Notes under the pieces: model-generated
Databases searched by the model: none
Seen by the model: only the letters and a program-made list of their open reading frames with translations
What the model was told of the DNA's origin: nothing
Source of the DNA: Hydrogenimonas thermophila
GTDB lineage: Bacteria > Campylobacterota > Campylobacteria > Campylobacterales > Hydrogenimonadaceae
Assembly (NCBI RefSeq): GCF_900115615.1
Contig: NZ_FOXB01000010.1
Coordinates: forward strand, 1 to 62,107
Reading direction: 5' to 3'
DNA length: 62,107 bases
Made by a program: the position numbers and the translations under genes
In this document: positions 19,338 through 28,351 of the stretch, one piece after another
How the letters are laid out: each line of letters starts with the position of its first letter
Position numbering within the stretch: the first letter of the stretch is position 1

Positions 19338-20001
19338 AATCATTTACGATATTACACCATTTACGCATATTGACTATCCAGATAAACTTGCAGCAATTGT
19401 ATGGTTTTGTGGATGCAATATGCGCTGTATCTACTGCTATAACAGTGATATAGTTTTTTCACAAGCTGGTGAGTATACAAGTAATGATCTTTTTGCTTTT
19501 TTGAAAAAAAGGGTTAATTTGCTTGATGGCGTTGTGTTAAGCGGTGGAGAGCCGACTTTGCATAATCTTGCTCCATTATGCAAAGAGATTAAAAGTATGG
19601 GGTTTTCAATCAAGCTTGATACAAATGGACTTAATCCCGATCGTGTTAAAGAGCTTGTTGAGATGGAGCTTGTAGATTATATAGCTCTTGATTTTAAAGC
19701 AAGAAATGGAAAGTTTGGTTATATAACTGGTTCAAGTAGATTTAATAAATTTTCTGAAACATTAAGTTTCTTAATAAGAAAAAATTTTAATTTTGAGGTT
19801 AGAACAACAGTACATCCAGATTTACTGCAACCAGAAGATATAAACAAAATGATGGAAGATTTAAAATCTTATGGATATAAAGGTACTTACTATCTTCAAA
19901 GTTTTATAAAAACTGAGAATAATATAGGTGATATTGGAGAGTCAGCAGTTGATTTTGATAGAACAAAACTTTCTAATATTTTACCAACTAAATGGCGTTA
20001 A
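19327..20001 (+). CDS. nrdG: Anaerobic ribonucleotide reductase activating protein (radical SAM)
   Basis: This radical-SAM enzyme generates the glycyl radical on NrdD. The cluster motif CNMRCIYC is preceded by WFCG, and LSGGEPTLH is the SAM-binding GGE motif. I choose the TTG at 19327, which has AAAGGA nine bases upstream and gives a family-like N-terminus (NDKIIYDITPFTHIDYPDKL). A longer frame from 19288 is possible. This start overlaps the end of the glycyl-radical gene by 11 bp, so all three nrd genes are coupled. Length is about 224 residues. Confidence 0.9.
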   Translation: MNDKIIYDITPFTHIDYPDKLAAIVWFCGCNMRCIYCYNSDIVFSQAGEYTSNDLFAFLKKRVNLLDGVVLSGGEPTLHNLAPLCKEIKSMGFSIKLDTNGLNPDRVKELVEMELVDYIALDFKARNGKFGYITGSSRFNKFSETLSFLIRKNFNFEVRTTVHPDLLQPEDINKMMEDLKSYGYKGTYYLQSFIKTENNIGDIGESAVDFDRTKLSNILPTKWR

Positions 20002-20011
20002 TAATATTTTT

Positions 20012-20701
20012 TTATTCATCTTCCATATTTAAAACATAACCTTGTCCAGATACATTTTTGATTAACTCTTTATCGCTTTTTTGTCTGATTCTTCTTATAA
20101 AAGTTCGTAAGCGTTCATCACTTGCATCTTCTTCTGGCCAAAGAGTTTTTTTAATACTATCATTTGAAAGAGTATAGTTTGGACTATTTAAAAGTTGAAA
20201 TATAAACTCTCTTTCTCTATTGCTTAAATGTACTAAAATCCCTTTTTTAAAAAGTTGTTTGCTCTGTAAATCGTATGTAAAGGGTGCCTTTAATTTAATA
20301 TGGTTTTTTTGTTTTATTGTATCTGCTAATATACAGAGATAGTCAAGAAGATCTTCAGGATCAAATGGTTTAATAAAATATTTTACTACACCAACATCAA
20401 TTGCTCCCAAAAGCTTCTCTTTATCACTGTAGGCACTTAAAATGATGATAGGAGTTTCAGGCTGCTCTTTTTTAATTTTTTCTGCCAGTTCAAGACCTGT
20501 CATTTTAGGCATAGTAATATCTGTAATGACAATATCTGGTTTTAGTTTTCTGAAATACTTCAATCCTGAAATACCGTCATATGCAATTTCAAACTTTGAA
20601 AAATAGTCTCCAATTGCTGACTTAAGGAGTTCTGCAAGTCTATTTTCATCTTCTACAAGAAGCACTTTTAGTTTCGATAATGTTGAGTAGCACTGTCTCA
20701 T
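20012..20701 (-). CDS. OmpR-family response regulator
   Basis: The 229-residue protein has a receiver domain (KVLLVEDENRL, phospho-acceptor Asp61 in VITDITMP, KPFDPEDLL) and a C-terminal winged helix. The latter has NREREFIFQLLNSPNYTLS and the ending FIRRIRQKSDKELIKNVSGQGYVL. Its ATG at 20701 overlaps the kinase stop codon (TAATG), which fixes the start despite a longer open frame. It converges with nrdG, 10 bp away. Targets are unknown; nrd control is only a guess from position. Confidence 0.9.
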   Translation of the reverse strand: MRQCYSTLSKLKVLLVEDENRLAELLKSAIGDYFSKFEIAYDGISGLKYFRKLKPDIVITDITMPKMTGLELAEKIKKEQPETPIIILSAYSDKEKLLGAIDVGVVKYFIKPFDPEDLLDYLCILADTIKQKNHIKLKAPFTYDLQSKQLFKKGILVHLSNREREFIFQLLNSPNYTLSNDSIKKTLWPEEDASDERLRTFIRRIRQKSDKELIKNVSGQGYVLNMEDE

Positions 20702-21924
20702 TATGTTTCCTTTGTAGAACCGGTATATAGTGGAAGAATAATTGTAAAGCAAGCCCCTTCTTCTGTATTAGATACTTCAATTGTTCCTTCAAAGCTCTTT
20801 TCAATAATTAATTTTGACATAAAAAGCCCCAGTCCAGTCCCTTTTGATGCATGTTTTGTTGTGAAATATGGTTCAAAAATTCGTTCTATAACGCTATTGT
20901 CAATACCTCCGGCACTATCTTCAATAATAATATAAACATTATTGCTATCTTCTTCTACTTTTATTTTTATCTTTTTTTCTTTACAGTCATGTTGCAAAAA
21001 TGCATCTTTTGCATTTTGTAAAATATTTATTATAACCTGTGAAAGTTCATTGCTAATCCCTAATACATAAGGATTTCCATTAATATATTTATTTATATCA
21101 ATATAATCTTTTTGGAAAGATTTTTTTAAAATTTGCAATGCTTCATCTATACTTTGAATGACTGGAAAAGGAATTTTGGGTTTATCAGGCTTAAAAAAGT
21201 TTATGAAGTTTTCAATTGTTTGTGACATATTTTGAATCATTGCTTTTGCATCGTTGTAGATGGCATCAAATTCTTTAAGATCACTCTTGTGGGCAGCTCT
21301 CTTCATTGTAAAGAGTGTTAAAGCAAGTTCAGTAAGTGGCTGTCGCCACTGATGCGCAATGTTTGCCATCATTTGACCAAGGCTTGCCATACGTGATTGC
21401 AAAAAGAGCATCTTTTGTTTCTCTTCATTTTTTTTCACCTCTTCTTGAATACGCTCTTCAAGATGCTTATTGAGATTGTAAAGTTTTTGTGTTTGCATCT
21501 TTACACGCTCTTCAAGGGTTTTATTCAGTATCTCTAGTTCACGCTCTTTTTTTTCCAAAGCTTTTTTAAGTTCTACTTCATGAGTAACATCATACCTAAT
21601 AGCTATAAACTCTTCTATCTCTCCATCTTTATTTAAAATGGGAACAATAGTAGTATTTACATAAAAAGTACTGCCATTTTTAGCTCTATTTTTAACAGTA
21701 GATTTATATGTTTTTTTTGCCAGAATCGTATCCCAAAGTTTTTTGAATTTTGTTTTTGGCACATCAGGATGGCGTACAATATTGTGGTTTTGACCTATTA
21801 ACTCTTCACGACTGTAGCCGGAAATCTTGCAAAACTCATCATTCACAAAAGTAATAATTCCGTTTATGTCGGTTTTTGAAACGATGTTAGAGCTTTCAAT
21901 AGCTTCTTTGTACTGTTTAAACAT
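20701..21924 (-). CDS. Cytosolic PAS sensor histidine kinase
   Basis: The 407-residue kinase has no membrane segment. A PAS domain occupies residues about 10-120 and includes GQNHNIVRHPDVP, the pattern of Aer-like PAS domains that bind flavin. A coiled coil follows (about 118-175). The H box is MANIAHQWRQPL with His191, then N box (IINILQNAKDAF), and G boxes (DSAGGID, KGTGLGLFMSK). It likely senses internal redox state, which is inference from the PAS type. It is paired with the response regulator by a TAATG overlap. Confidence 0.9.
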   Translation of the reverse strand: MFKQYKEAIESSNIVSKTDINGIITFVNDEFCKISGYSREELIGQNHNIVRHPDVPKTKFKKLWDTILAKKTYKSTVKNRAKNGSTFYVNTTIVPILNKDGEIEEFIAIRYDVTHEVELKKALEKKERELEILNKTLEERVKMQTQKLYNLNKHLEERIQEEVKKNEEKQKMLFLQSRMASLGQMMANIAHQWRQPLTELALTLFTMKRAAHKSDLKEFDAIYNDAKAMIQNMSQTIENFINFFKPDKPKIPFPVIQSIDEALQILKKSFQKDYIDINKYINGNPYVLGISNELSQVIINILQNAKDAFLQHDCKEKKIKIKVEEDSNNVYIIIEDSAGGIDNSVIERIFEPYFTTKHASKGTGLGLFMSKLIIEKSFEGTIEVSNTEEGACFTIILPLYTGSTKET

Positions 21925-21961
21925 GCTAATATTATAACAATTTAAACAGTAGGAAAAGCTT

Positions 21962-22336
21962 GTGATTTATGAAGATAAAGATTTTATGATAGAGTGGGAA
22001 GAGAGTGAAGTACCATGGATCAAAATTTTTGTTAAAGAGAAGTACAAAGAGATTACTGATATGCCAAAAACATTGCGTTTGAAACTTTGGAAGCTTAGTG
22101 AAACAGTAGAGACAGCTTTACGTGAAAAGTTTAAACCAGATAAGATAAATCTTGCATCATTTGGCAACTATGTTCCTCAGGTACATATACATATAATGGC
22201 AAGATTTTCAACAGATAGTTTTTTCCCTGAGCCTATGTGGGGAAAAATAGAGCGTAAAGGGACCTATATATTTAAAGATGAAGATAAAGTTGATTTTGAA
22301 AAATATTTAATTGAAAAAATAGAGAATTTGGTATAA
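21962..22336 (+). CDS. HIT-family nucleotide hydrolase/transferase
   Basis: The 124-residue protein carries the histidine-triad motif as QVHIHIMARF in its second half, with conserved NLASFGNYVPQ before it. HIT proteins hydrolyse or transfer nucleoside phosphates. It starts with GTG at 21962, six bases after an AGGAAA site. It is divergent from the sensor kinase and precedes two small flagella-related genes. Confidence 0.85.
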   Translation: MIYEDKDFMIEWEESEVPWIKIFVKEKYKEITDMPKTLRLKLWKLSETVETALREKFKPDKINLASFGNYVPQVHIHIMARFSTDSFFPEPMWGKIERKGTYIFKDEDKVDFEKYLIEKIENLV

Positions 22337-22343
22337 TAGCCGT

Positions 22344-22616
22344 ATGCAAGTAAATGTAAACTCAATGTTAGCGTATCAATCGTGGATGAATCAAAGTGCA
22401 AATAATGTTGCAAATATTAATACTGAATCGTTTGATGCAAACCGTACAGTTATAGAAGAGGGTCCTGTTCCTGTAAGTGAATCAACAGGCAAGCCTACTG
22501 ATCTTGCAAAAGAGATGACAGATCAGATTGTTGTTGCTGATGGATTTGAAGCACAGGCAAGTGTCATTAAGACATATGATGAGATGTTGGGCACACTGCT
22601 CGATATGAAAGGGTAA
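22344..22616 (+). CDS. Miniature flagellar rod/hook-like protein
   Basis: The 90-residue protein consists of the two conserved ends of flagellar axial proteins with almost nothing between. The N-terminus has MNQSANNVANINTESFDANR, like the ANNIANxNT motif of FlgB/FlgC/FlgG. The C-terminus has ASVIKTYDEMLGTLLDMKG, like the terminal helix of FlgC/FlgE. It could add to the rod or act as an export or assembly factor. Neighbours are a YjfB-like protein and fliI. Exact role is unknown. Confidence 0.7.
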   Translation: MQVNVNSMLAYQSWMNQSANNVANINTESFDANRTVIEEGPVPVSESTGKPTDLAKEMTDQIVVADGFEAQASVIKTYDEMLGTLLDMKG

Positions 22617-22620
22617 TATT

Positions 22621-22827
22621 ATGACAAATTTAAACGTGAGTAACAGCAGTGTTATGCTAAGTGACAATGTTGGAGTTATAAAAAAAGCATTGGATGTTCA
22701 AGAGAGAGACATTATGTCTATTTTATCTTCTTCGAGTGTAAATGCACCTACTCAAAATACTCAAGAGCAGTCTAAGCAGGTGGCTCAACTGACTGGTATG
22801 GGGCAAAATATAGATATTAAAGCTTAA
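22621..22827 (+). CDS. Small YjfB-like putative motility protein
   Basis: The 68-residue protein has a central VIKKALDVQERDIMSIL helix followed by a Gln/Ser-rich low-complexity tail and ends QNIDIKA. This resembles the YjfB family of small putative motility proteins (PF14070). It lies 4 bp after the rod-like gene and is convergent with fliI. Family assignment is by eye only. Confidence 0.6.
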   Translation: MTNLNVSNSSVMLSDNVGVIKKALDVQERDIMSILSSSSVNAPTQNTQEQSKQVAQLTGMGQNIDIKA

Positions 22828-22839
22828 AAATTAAAAAAA

Positions 22840-24138
22840 TTAGCTGACAACCTTTTTTAGAAGAGAGACAGTCTCTTCAAAAGTGATACTTTGGGTTGCA
22901 CTTTGCCTTAAAAAGTTTTCCATAGCCTCTTTTCTCTCTAATGCTGCATCAAGTTCTGGGTCTGTGCCTTTTTGGTATGCTCCAATACGAACAAGCATCT
23001 CATTCTCTTTTAAAAGTGCCAAAAGCTGTCTAAATTTTTGAGCAGCAGCTAAGTGATCAGGAGTTGCAACATCTCCCATAACACGAGAAGCTGATGATAG
23101 AATATTTACAGGCGGGTAGATACCTTTATCTGTAAACTCTCTACTAAGTACAATATGACCATCTAAAATACTTCGGCTTTGATCAGCAATAGGATCGCTT
23201 AAATCATCTCCTTCTACAAGAACAGTAAAAAATGCTGTAATAGATCCTTGACCCTCCTCTTTTCCTGCTCTCTCCATCAATTGTGGAAGAAGTGTAAGTG
23301 AAGATGGAGGGTAACCTTTTGATGTTGGTGGTTCTCCAAGGGCAAGTCCAATTTCACGTTGTGCCATAGCAAAACGTGTTACAGAATCCATCATAAAAAG
23401 TACATCATGCCCTTTTCGCTTAAAGTATTCTGCTACACTCATAGCACTGAAGGCACCATATTTTCTCATTAGAGCGCTATCATCACTGGTTGCTACTACT
23501 ATTACAGTATTTGTTAAGTCATTGCCTAAGTTTTTTGCTATAAATTCAGGTACTTCACGTCCTCGTTCACCTATTAGTGCAACTACTTTTATTGTTGCTT
23601 CACTACCCCTTACAAGCATTCCCATTAACGTAGATTTTCCAACACCGCTTCCAGCAAATATACCAAGTTTTTGTCCTTTACCACAAGTTAGTAATCCATC
23701 AATACTCTTTACTCCAACACTGAAATGCTCATCAATAAGCCCTCGTTTCATAACATCCATAGGAGCTTTCATAATAGGTTCATACTCATCTAAATAGATT
23801 GCTCCCTTACCATCAATCGGGTTCATAAATGGATCAACTACACGACCAAGCAGATTGTCACCAACAGGAATATCAAGACTTCTTCGATTTAAAAGTACTT
23901 TATCGCCAACCTGCATACCCTCTACAAAACCAAACGGTGTTATGGTAAAACTGTCTGCTCCCAGTGAAGTTACCATACCAAGCCGTCTCTCATCACCGGT
24001 AACAATAGTTACACTTTGACCAATACTAACTTTTAGTCCAGTAGCAATAATGGCATTTGCATTAATACTCTTAACAACCCCGTATGTAGGGGAGAGACTG
24101 GTATTTTTAATTCGTTTTCTAATAGATTTGAGTGGCAT
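22840..24138 (-). CDS. fliI: Flagellar type III export ATPase FliI
   Basis: FliI powers export of flagellar proteins. The 432-residue sequence has a Walker A motif AGSGVGKS at residues 162-169, the ALIGERGREVPEF loop, DVLFMMDSVTRFAMAQREIGLALGEPP and a GSITAFFTVLVEGDDLSDPI region, all typical of FliI rather than F1-ATPase beta. Its ATG overlaps the folE stop (TAATG). The fliI-folE-tig-clpP-def neighbourhood resembles Campylobacter jejuni. Its presence suggests the organism is flagellated. Confidence 0.95.
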   Translation of the reverse strand: MPLKSIRKRIKNTSLSPTYGVVKSINANAIIATGLKVSIGQSVTIVTGDERRLGMVTSLGADSFTITPFGFVEGMQVGDKVLLNRRSLDIPVGDNLLGRVVDPFMNPIDGKGAIYLDEYEPIMKAPMDVMKRGLIDEHFSVGVKSIDGLLTCGKGQKLGIFAGSGVGKSTLMGMLVRGSEATIKVVALIGERGREVPEFIAKNLGNDLTNTVIVVATSDDSALMRKYGAFSAMSVAEYFKRKGHDVLFMMDSVTRFAMAQREIGLALGEPPTSKGYPPSSLTLLPQLMERAGKEEGQGSITAFFTVLVEGDDLSDPIADQSRSILDGHIVLSREFTDKGIYPPVNILSSASRVMGDVATPDHLAAAQKFRQLLALLKENEMLVRIGAYQKGTDPELDAALERKEAMENFLRQSATQSITFEETVSLLKKVVS

Positions 24139-24740
24139 TAGTAACGTGGACGAAGAGGTGCATTTACCATACTCATAAACTCTTCTCGAGTCTTTGCATC
24201 ACTCTTGAAGAGTCCCCTAAGTGCTGAACTAACCGTTGTAGAGTTTATCTTTTCAACTCCACGCATCTCCATACACATATGACGTGCTTCAACAATAACA
24301 CCAACCCCCTTTGGCTGAATAGTTTCCAAAATAGCATCAGCAATCTGTTCTGTCATCTGCTCTTGAATCTGCAAGCGTCTTGCATATATATTTACCATTC
24401 GGGGAATTTTACTTAGACCAACTACTTTGCCATCTGGAATATAAGCAACATGTACTCGTCCTATAATTGGCAGCATATGGTGTTCGCACATAGAGTAAAA
24501 CTCAATATCACGAACAAGAACCATCTCATCGTTGCTGCTTTCAAAAAGGGCATCATTGAGTACCTTTTTAGGATCCATTTTATACCCTTCGCAAAGGTGC
24601 TCAAAAGCTTTATATACTCGATGAGGTGTTTTTTTCAGTCCTTCTCTGTTTGGATCTTCACCTATAAGTTCAAGAATCGTTGTTATAGCTTCTTCAAATT
24701 TTTTAGCTTTTTCAATGGACATGTATTGCTCTCTTTTCAA
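24138..24740 (-). CDS. folE: GTP cyclohydrolase I
   Basis: FolE converts GTP to dihydroneopterin triphosphate, the first step of tetrahydrofolate synthesis. The zinc-site motif [20 protein letters not shown], the [20 protein letters not shown] segment and the HMCMEMRGV motif are intact. Length is 200 residues from the ATG at 24740, with an internal ATG six codons in (MSIEKAKKF) as an alternative start. It is co-transcribed with fliI and divergent from tig. Confidence 0.96.
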   Translation of the reverse strand: MKREQYMSIEKAKKFEEAITTILELIGEDPNREGLKKTPHRVYKAFEHLCEGYKMDPKKVLNDALFESSNDEMVLVRDIEFYSMCEHHMLPIIGRVHVAYIPDGKVVGLSKIPRMVNIYARRLQIQEQMTEQIADAILETIQPKGVGVIVEARHMCMEMRGVEKINSTTVSSALRGLFKSDAKTREEFMSMVNAPLRPRY

Positions 24741-24857
24741 ATTTAGACTTTTAATAGTATAACTTTTTTTGGGTAAAAAAGTCCCTATATTTATGGTAGT
24801 AGACTTATAAAGTAACTTTTGGGTAAAATAATGCCACTAATTTTTTAAAAAGGTTGA

Positions 24858-26198
24858 ATGTTTATGGAAGTGACTGCTAAGAAGATCGATAATGCGAATG
24901 TGGTTATCGAAGCAACTATTGCTAAAAATGACATTGATGGTAGGGTAGACAAAATTGCCAAGCAAGCTGCAAAACAGATGAAAATTGACGGATTCCGTCC
25001 TGGAAAAGCACCAGTATCTGTTGTAAAAAAACGCCTTGGCGATCGTCTAGTTCAGGATGCTGAAGCTGAAGCTCTTCGTGAAGTACTCAATACAGCATCT
25101 AAAGAGTTGGAGCTTGATGCTGAAAAAATCATTGGAGAGCCAGCTGTAACAAAGTTTGACCGTGGTGAAGAAGCAATTGAAGTAGAGTTGAAGCTTAGCC
25201 TTAAGCCAGAAATAGAGATTGAAGATATTAGCGATATAGTTCCTGAAGTTAAAACACCTCGTGTTACAAAAAAAGAGGTAGAAGAGCGCATTCAAGAGTT
25301 GGCTGAAGCACAAGCACCATTTGAGTCTATTGAAGAAGATCGTGGATTAGAAAATGGTGACTTAGCTGTTTTCGATTTTGAAGGATTCCTTGATGGTGAG
25401 CCATTTGAAGGTGGTAAAGCAGAAAACTTTGAATTGCGTATAGGTAGCGGACAATTCATTCCAGGCTTTGAAGAGCAAATGGTTGGAATGAAAAAGGGAG
25501 AAGAAAAGAGTATTAAAGTTACTTTCCCAGAAGATTACCGCAACAAAGATCTTGCTGGTAAAGAGGTGGAATTCAAGATTAAACTACATGACATTAAAGC
25601 AAAAAAAGATGTTGAAATAGATGATGAGCTTGCCAAGAAACTTCTTGGAGATGAAAATGGCACTCTTGAAAAACTTGAAAAAGAGGTAAAAGAGCAAATT
25701 AGAAGTGAAAAAATGACTAAGCTCTATAATGATGAGCTTAAACCTAAGCTTGTAGAAGCATTGGTTGAAAAATTTGAGTTTGATTTGCCAGAGAGTGTTG
25801 TTTCACAAGAAGTAGAATTAGCTCTTCGAAATAAAGTACAGCAAATGAATGAAGAAGAGATTGCTGAACTTCGTGAAAATGAAGAGAAAGTAAATGAGCT
25901 TCGTGAAGAGCTTCGTGCAGATGCTGCAAAGAGTGTAAAAGCTACTTTCATAGTTGATGCATTAGCTAAAAAAGAGGGTGTTGAGGTTAATGATCAAGAG
26001 ATGATGCAGACAATTTTTTATGAAGCAATGAGCATGGGGCAAGATCCACAACAAACACTTGAATATTATAAAAAACAGAATCTTCTACCTGCAATCAAAA
26101 TGGCAATGATAGAAGATAGACTGTTGACAAAACTTCTTAATGATAAAAATGAAAAAAGTAAAGATAAAGAAGAGAATACAGAAAAAGAAGAAGCATGA
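24858..26198 (+). CDS. tig: Trigger factor (ribosome-associated chaperone)
   Basis: Trigger factor folds nascent chains at the ribosome exit. The 446-residue protein has the ribosome-binding N-domain with GFRPGKAP at about residue 46, a central FKBP-type prolyl isomerase domain ([36 protein letters not shown]), and a helical C-domain ending in a charged tail. The stop overlaps clpP by 4 bp. Two start codons (24858 and 24864) are possible. Confidence 0.96.
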   Translation: MFMEVTAKKIDNANVVIEATIAKNDIDGRVDKIAKQAAKQMKIDGFRPGKAPVSVVKKRLGDRLVQDAEAEALREVLNTASKELELDAEKIIGEPAVTKFDRGEEAIEVELKLSLKPEIEIEDISDIVPEVKTPRVTKKEVEERIQELAEAQAPFESIEEDRGLENGDLAVFDFEGFLDGEPFEGGKAENFELRIGSGQFIPGFEEQMVGMKKGEEKSIKVTFPEDYRNKDLAGKEVEFKIKLHDIKAKKDVEIDDELAKKLLGDENGTLEKLEKEVKEQIRSEKMTKLYNDELKPKLVEALVEKFEFDLPESVVSQEVELALRNKVQQMNEEEIAELRENEEKVNELREELRADAAKSVKATFIVDALAKKEGVEVNDQEMMQTIFYEAMSMGQDPQQTLEYYKKQNLLPAIKMAMIEDRLLTKLLNDKNEKSKDKEENTEKEEA

Positions 26199-26782
26199 GT
26201 TACGTACCATTTGTAATCGAAAAGAGCGGACGGGGTGAGCGATCTTACGATATCTACTCTAGACTTCTTAAAGATCGCATCATTATGCTTAGTGGAGAGA
26301 TCAACGATGCTGTAGCATCGTCGATCGTGGCACAGCTTCTATTTTTGGAAGCTGAAGATCCAGATAAAGATATCTATCTTTACATAAACTCTCCAGGTGG
26401 TGTTATTACAAGTGGTTTTAGTATTTACGATACAATGAACTATATTAAACCTGATATTGTCACAATATGCATAGGACAAGCAGCATCTATGGGTGCATTT
26501 CTTCTTACCTGTGGTACTGCTGGAAAACGGTATGCTCTTCCAAGTTCACGTATTATGATACATCAACCACTTGGTGGAGCTCAGGGACAAGCTACAGATA
26601 TTGAGATTCAGGCAAAAGAGATTTTACGTCTGAAAAAATATCTTAATAAAATAATGGCTGATAGAACAGGAAAAACAGTCCGTACAATAGAAAAAGATAC
26701 GGAGCGAGATTTTTTTATGAGTGCCGAAGAGGCTAAGGAGTACGGTCTGATAGATGAAGTACTGACACGAAGTTTTAAGTAA
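26195..26782 (+). CDS. clpP: ATP-dependent Clp protease proteolytic subunit
   Basis: ClpP is the barrel serine protease of the ClpXP/ClpAP machines. The catalytic Ser98 lies in [12 protein letters not shown] and His123 in [10 protein letters not shown], and the catalytic Asp is in [14 protein letters not shown]. Length is 195 residues, typical for the family. The gene overlaps tig by 4 bp, so folding and degradation functions are co-expressed. Confidence 0.97.
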   Translation: MSYVPFVIEKSGRGERSYDIYSRLLKDRIIMLSGEINDAVASSIVAQLLFLEAEDPDKDIYLYINSPGGVITSGFSIYDTMNYIKPDIVTICIGQAASMGAFLLTCGTAGKRYALPSSRIMIHQPLGGAQGQATDIEIQAKEILRLKKYLNKIMADRTGKTVRTIEKDTERDFFMSAEEAKEYGLIDEVLTRSFK

Positions 26783-26792
26783 AGAGTAAGCT

Positions 26793-27803
26793 ATGAGTGT
26801 AAATAAAATCCGTCAACCAAAAGCACAAGGATTAGAAGAGCCAACAAGCGAGTTAGAGCTGTATGCTCAAGAAGTTATGAATGAGATGGTACGTCAAAAT
26901 GTGCCTCCGACACCTTCAAACTTTGATGCATATTTTGACAAAATGCTTGAAAGTAAATCGCCTGAATTCAGAAAACGGATTTTAAAAATACTAGAGTTAG
27001 AAGATACAGGAGAGCATGAACAGCAAACAATGATGGAACAGCATCTTAAAGATGCATTTGTTAATATTAAAAAGTTCATGCAACTCATAAATTTAATTTA
27101 TAAAAATCTTCGTCATCTAGTAGCACTCATAGATAAACGACGTTATGAATTAAAGGCAGTTGCCGATAAAGCTGGCATAATGACTCTTCTTGATACTCTT
27201 GAAAAAGATATGCAATCTATGAATGAGATAATCAAAAAAGAGTCTAAAACAATTAAAGCAACTTATGAGGCAACAAGTGAACTTGTTTATGAAGTTCAAG
27301 AACTTGCAATATATGATAGTAGATTTGGTGTATATAAAAAGAAATATTTTATCCGTAAGGTTGAACAAGAAGCTAAGCTAATAAAAGAGTTCCATCATGA
27401 AAGTAGTATTATGATGGTACGAGTTAGTGAAAAGCTTCTTAAAAAAATTGAGAGCCAAAAAGTCAGGCAAATGATTTTGCGTACTGTAGCTAGACTCCTT
27501 TTAAAAACTTCACGACGGAGTGACTTGGTTGCAGTTTATGATGATGAAGTTTTCACTATTTTGATGCGTCATACTTCTGTTCAAAATGCAAAAAGAGCAG
27601 CAGAGAGACTAAAGGATCTTGTTAACAATACAAACTTTTTTGTTGGAGATAACGAAATCAATTTAGATGTCAATATAGGAATTGCACGTATAGATTTGGA
27701 AAGAACTTTAGAAGTAACTTTAGTGTGTGCTCTTGATGCCATTGCACTTGGTGAGAAAAACAATATGCCATATGGTATTTGTCCTCAAGACGAGGAGGCT
27801 TAA
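26793..27803 (+). CDS. Degenerate GGDEF-domain protein
   Basis: The 336-residue protein has an all-helical N-terminal half (about 1-165) and a C-terminal GGDEF fold. The usual DxLTGLxNRR entry is replaced by YDSRFGVYKKKYF. The GG(D/E)EF signature itself is YDDEVF at residues 249-254. It should therefore be inactive as a diguanylate cyclase and may be a c-di-GMP effector or scaffold. It sits between clpP and def, and its stop overlaps the def start (TAATG). Confidence 0.75.
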   Translation: MSVNKIRQPKAQGLEEPTSELELYAQEVMNEMVRQNVPPTPSNFDAYFDKMLESKSPEFRKRILKILELEDTGEHEQQTMMEQHLKDAFVNIKKFMQLINLIYKNLRHLVALIDKRRYELKAVADKAGIMTLLDTLEKDMQSMNEIIKKESKTIKATYEATSELVYEVQELAIYDSRFGVYKKKYFIRKVEQEAKLIKEFHHESSIMMVRVSEKLLKKIESQKVRQMILRTVARLLLKTSRRSDLVAVYDDEVFTILMRHTSVQNAKRAAERLKDLVNNTNFFVGDNEINLDVNIGIARIDLERTLEVTLVCALDAIALGEKNNMPYGICPQDEEA

Positions 27804-28330
27804 TGGTTCGTAAAATCGTTGTCTATCCAGATAAGCGGTTAAAGCAAAGAAGTAAAGAGGTTGTTGATTTTAATAATGAATTACACCTATTACTTGATGA
27901 TATGAATGAGACAATGCTAGCTGGTAATGGAATAGGTTTAGCTGCTATTCAAATAGGGGTTCCATTAAGAGTTTTATTGATTAACTTGCCTGATGAAGAG
28001 GGAAATCAGTATCCTGAAAACCTTTTGGAAGTTATAAACCCTGTTATTTTGGAAAAGAGAGGTTCTACAACATACACTGAAGGGTGTTTGAGTGTACCAG
28101 ACTATTATGATGATGTAGAGCGAGCTGAATGGATACGGGTAGAGTTTTATAATAGACATGGAGAACGACAAGAGATAGAAGCTGATGGATTGCTTGCTAT
28201 TGCATTTCAGCATGAGATGGATCATTTGGATGGACATCTTTTTATAGAAAAACTATCTTTTTTAAAGAGAAAAAAGTTTGAAAAAGAGTGGAAGAAGAAG
28301 CAAAAAGAGTTACAAAAAAGCAGTAAATAG
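27803..28330 (+). CDS. def: Peptide deformylase
   Basis: This metalloenzyme removes the formyl group from nascent proteins. All three motifs are present: GIGLAAIQ (residues 43-50), EGCLS (93-97) and HEMDH (137-141). I choose the ATG at 27803 (175 residues), which has GAGGAGG upstream and overlaps the stop of the preceding gene. An open frame from 27779 adds eight unlikely residues. Confidence 0.96.
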   Translation: MVRKIVVYPDKRLKQRSKEVVDFNNELHLLLDDMNETMLAGNGIGLAAIQIGVPLRVLLINLPDEEGNQYPENLLEVINPVILEKRGSTTYTEGCLSVPDYYDDVERAEWIRVEFYNRHGERQEIEADGLLAIAFQHEMDHLDGHLFIEKLSFLKRKKFEKEWKKKQKELQKSSK

Positions 28331-28351
28331 TATGCAAAATAAAGATATAGT

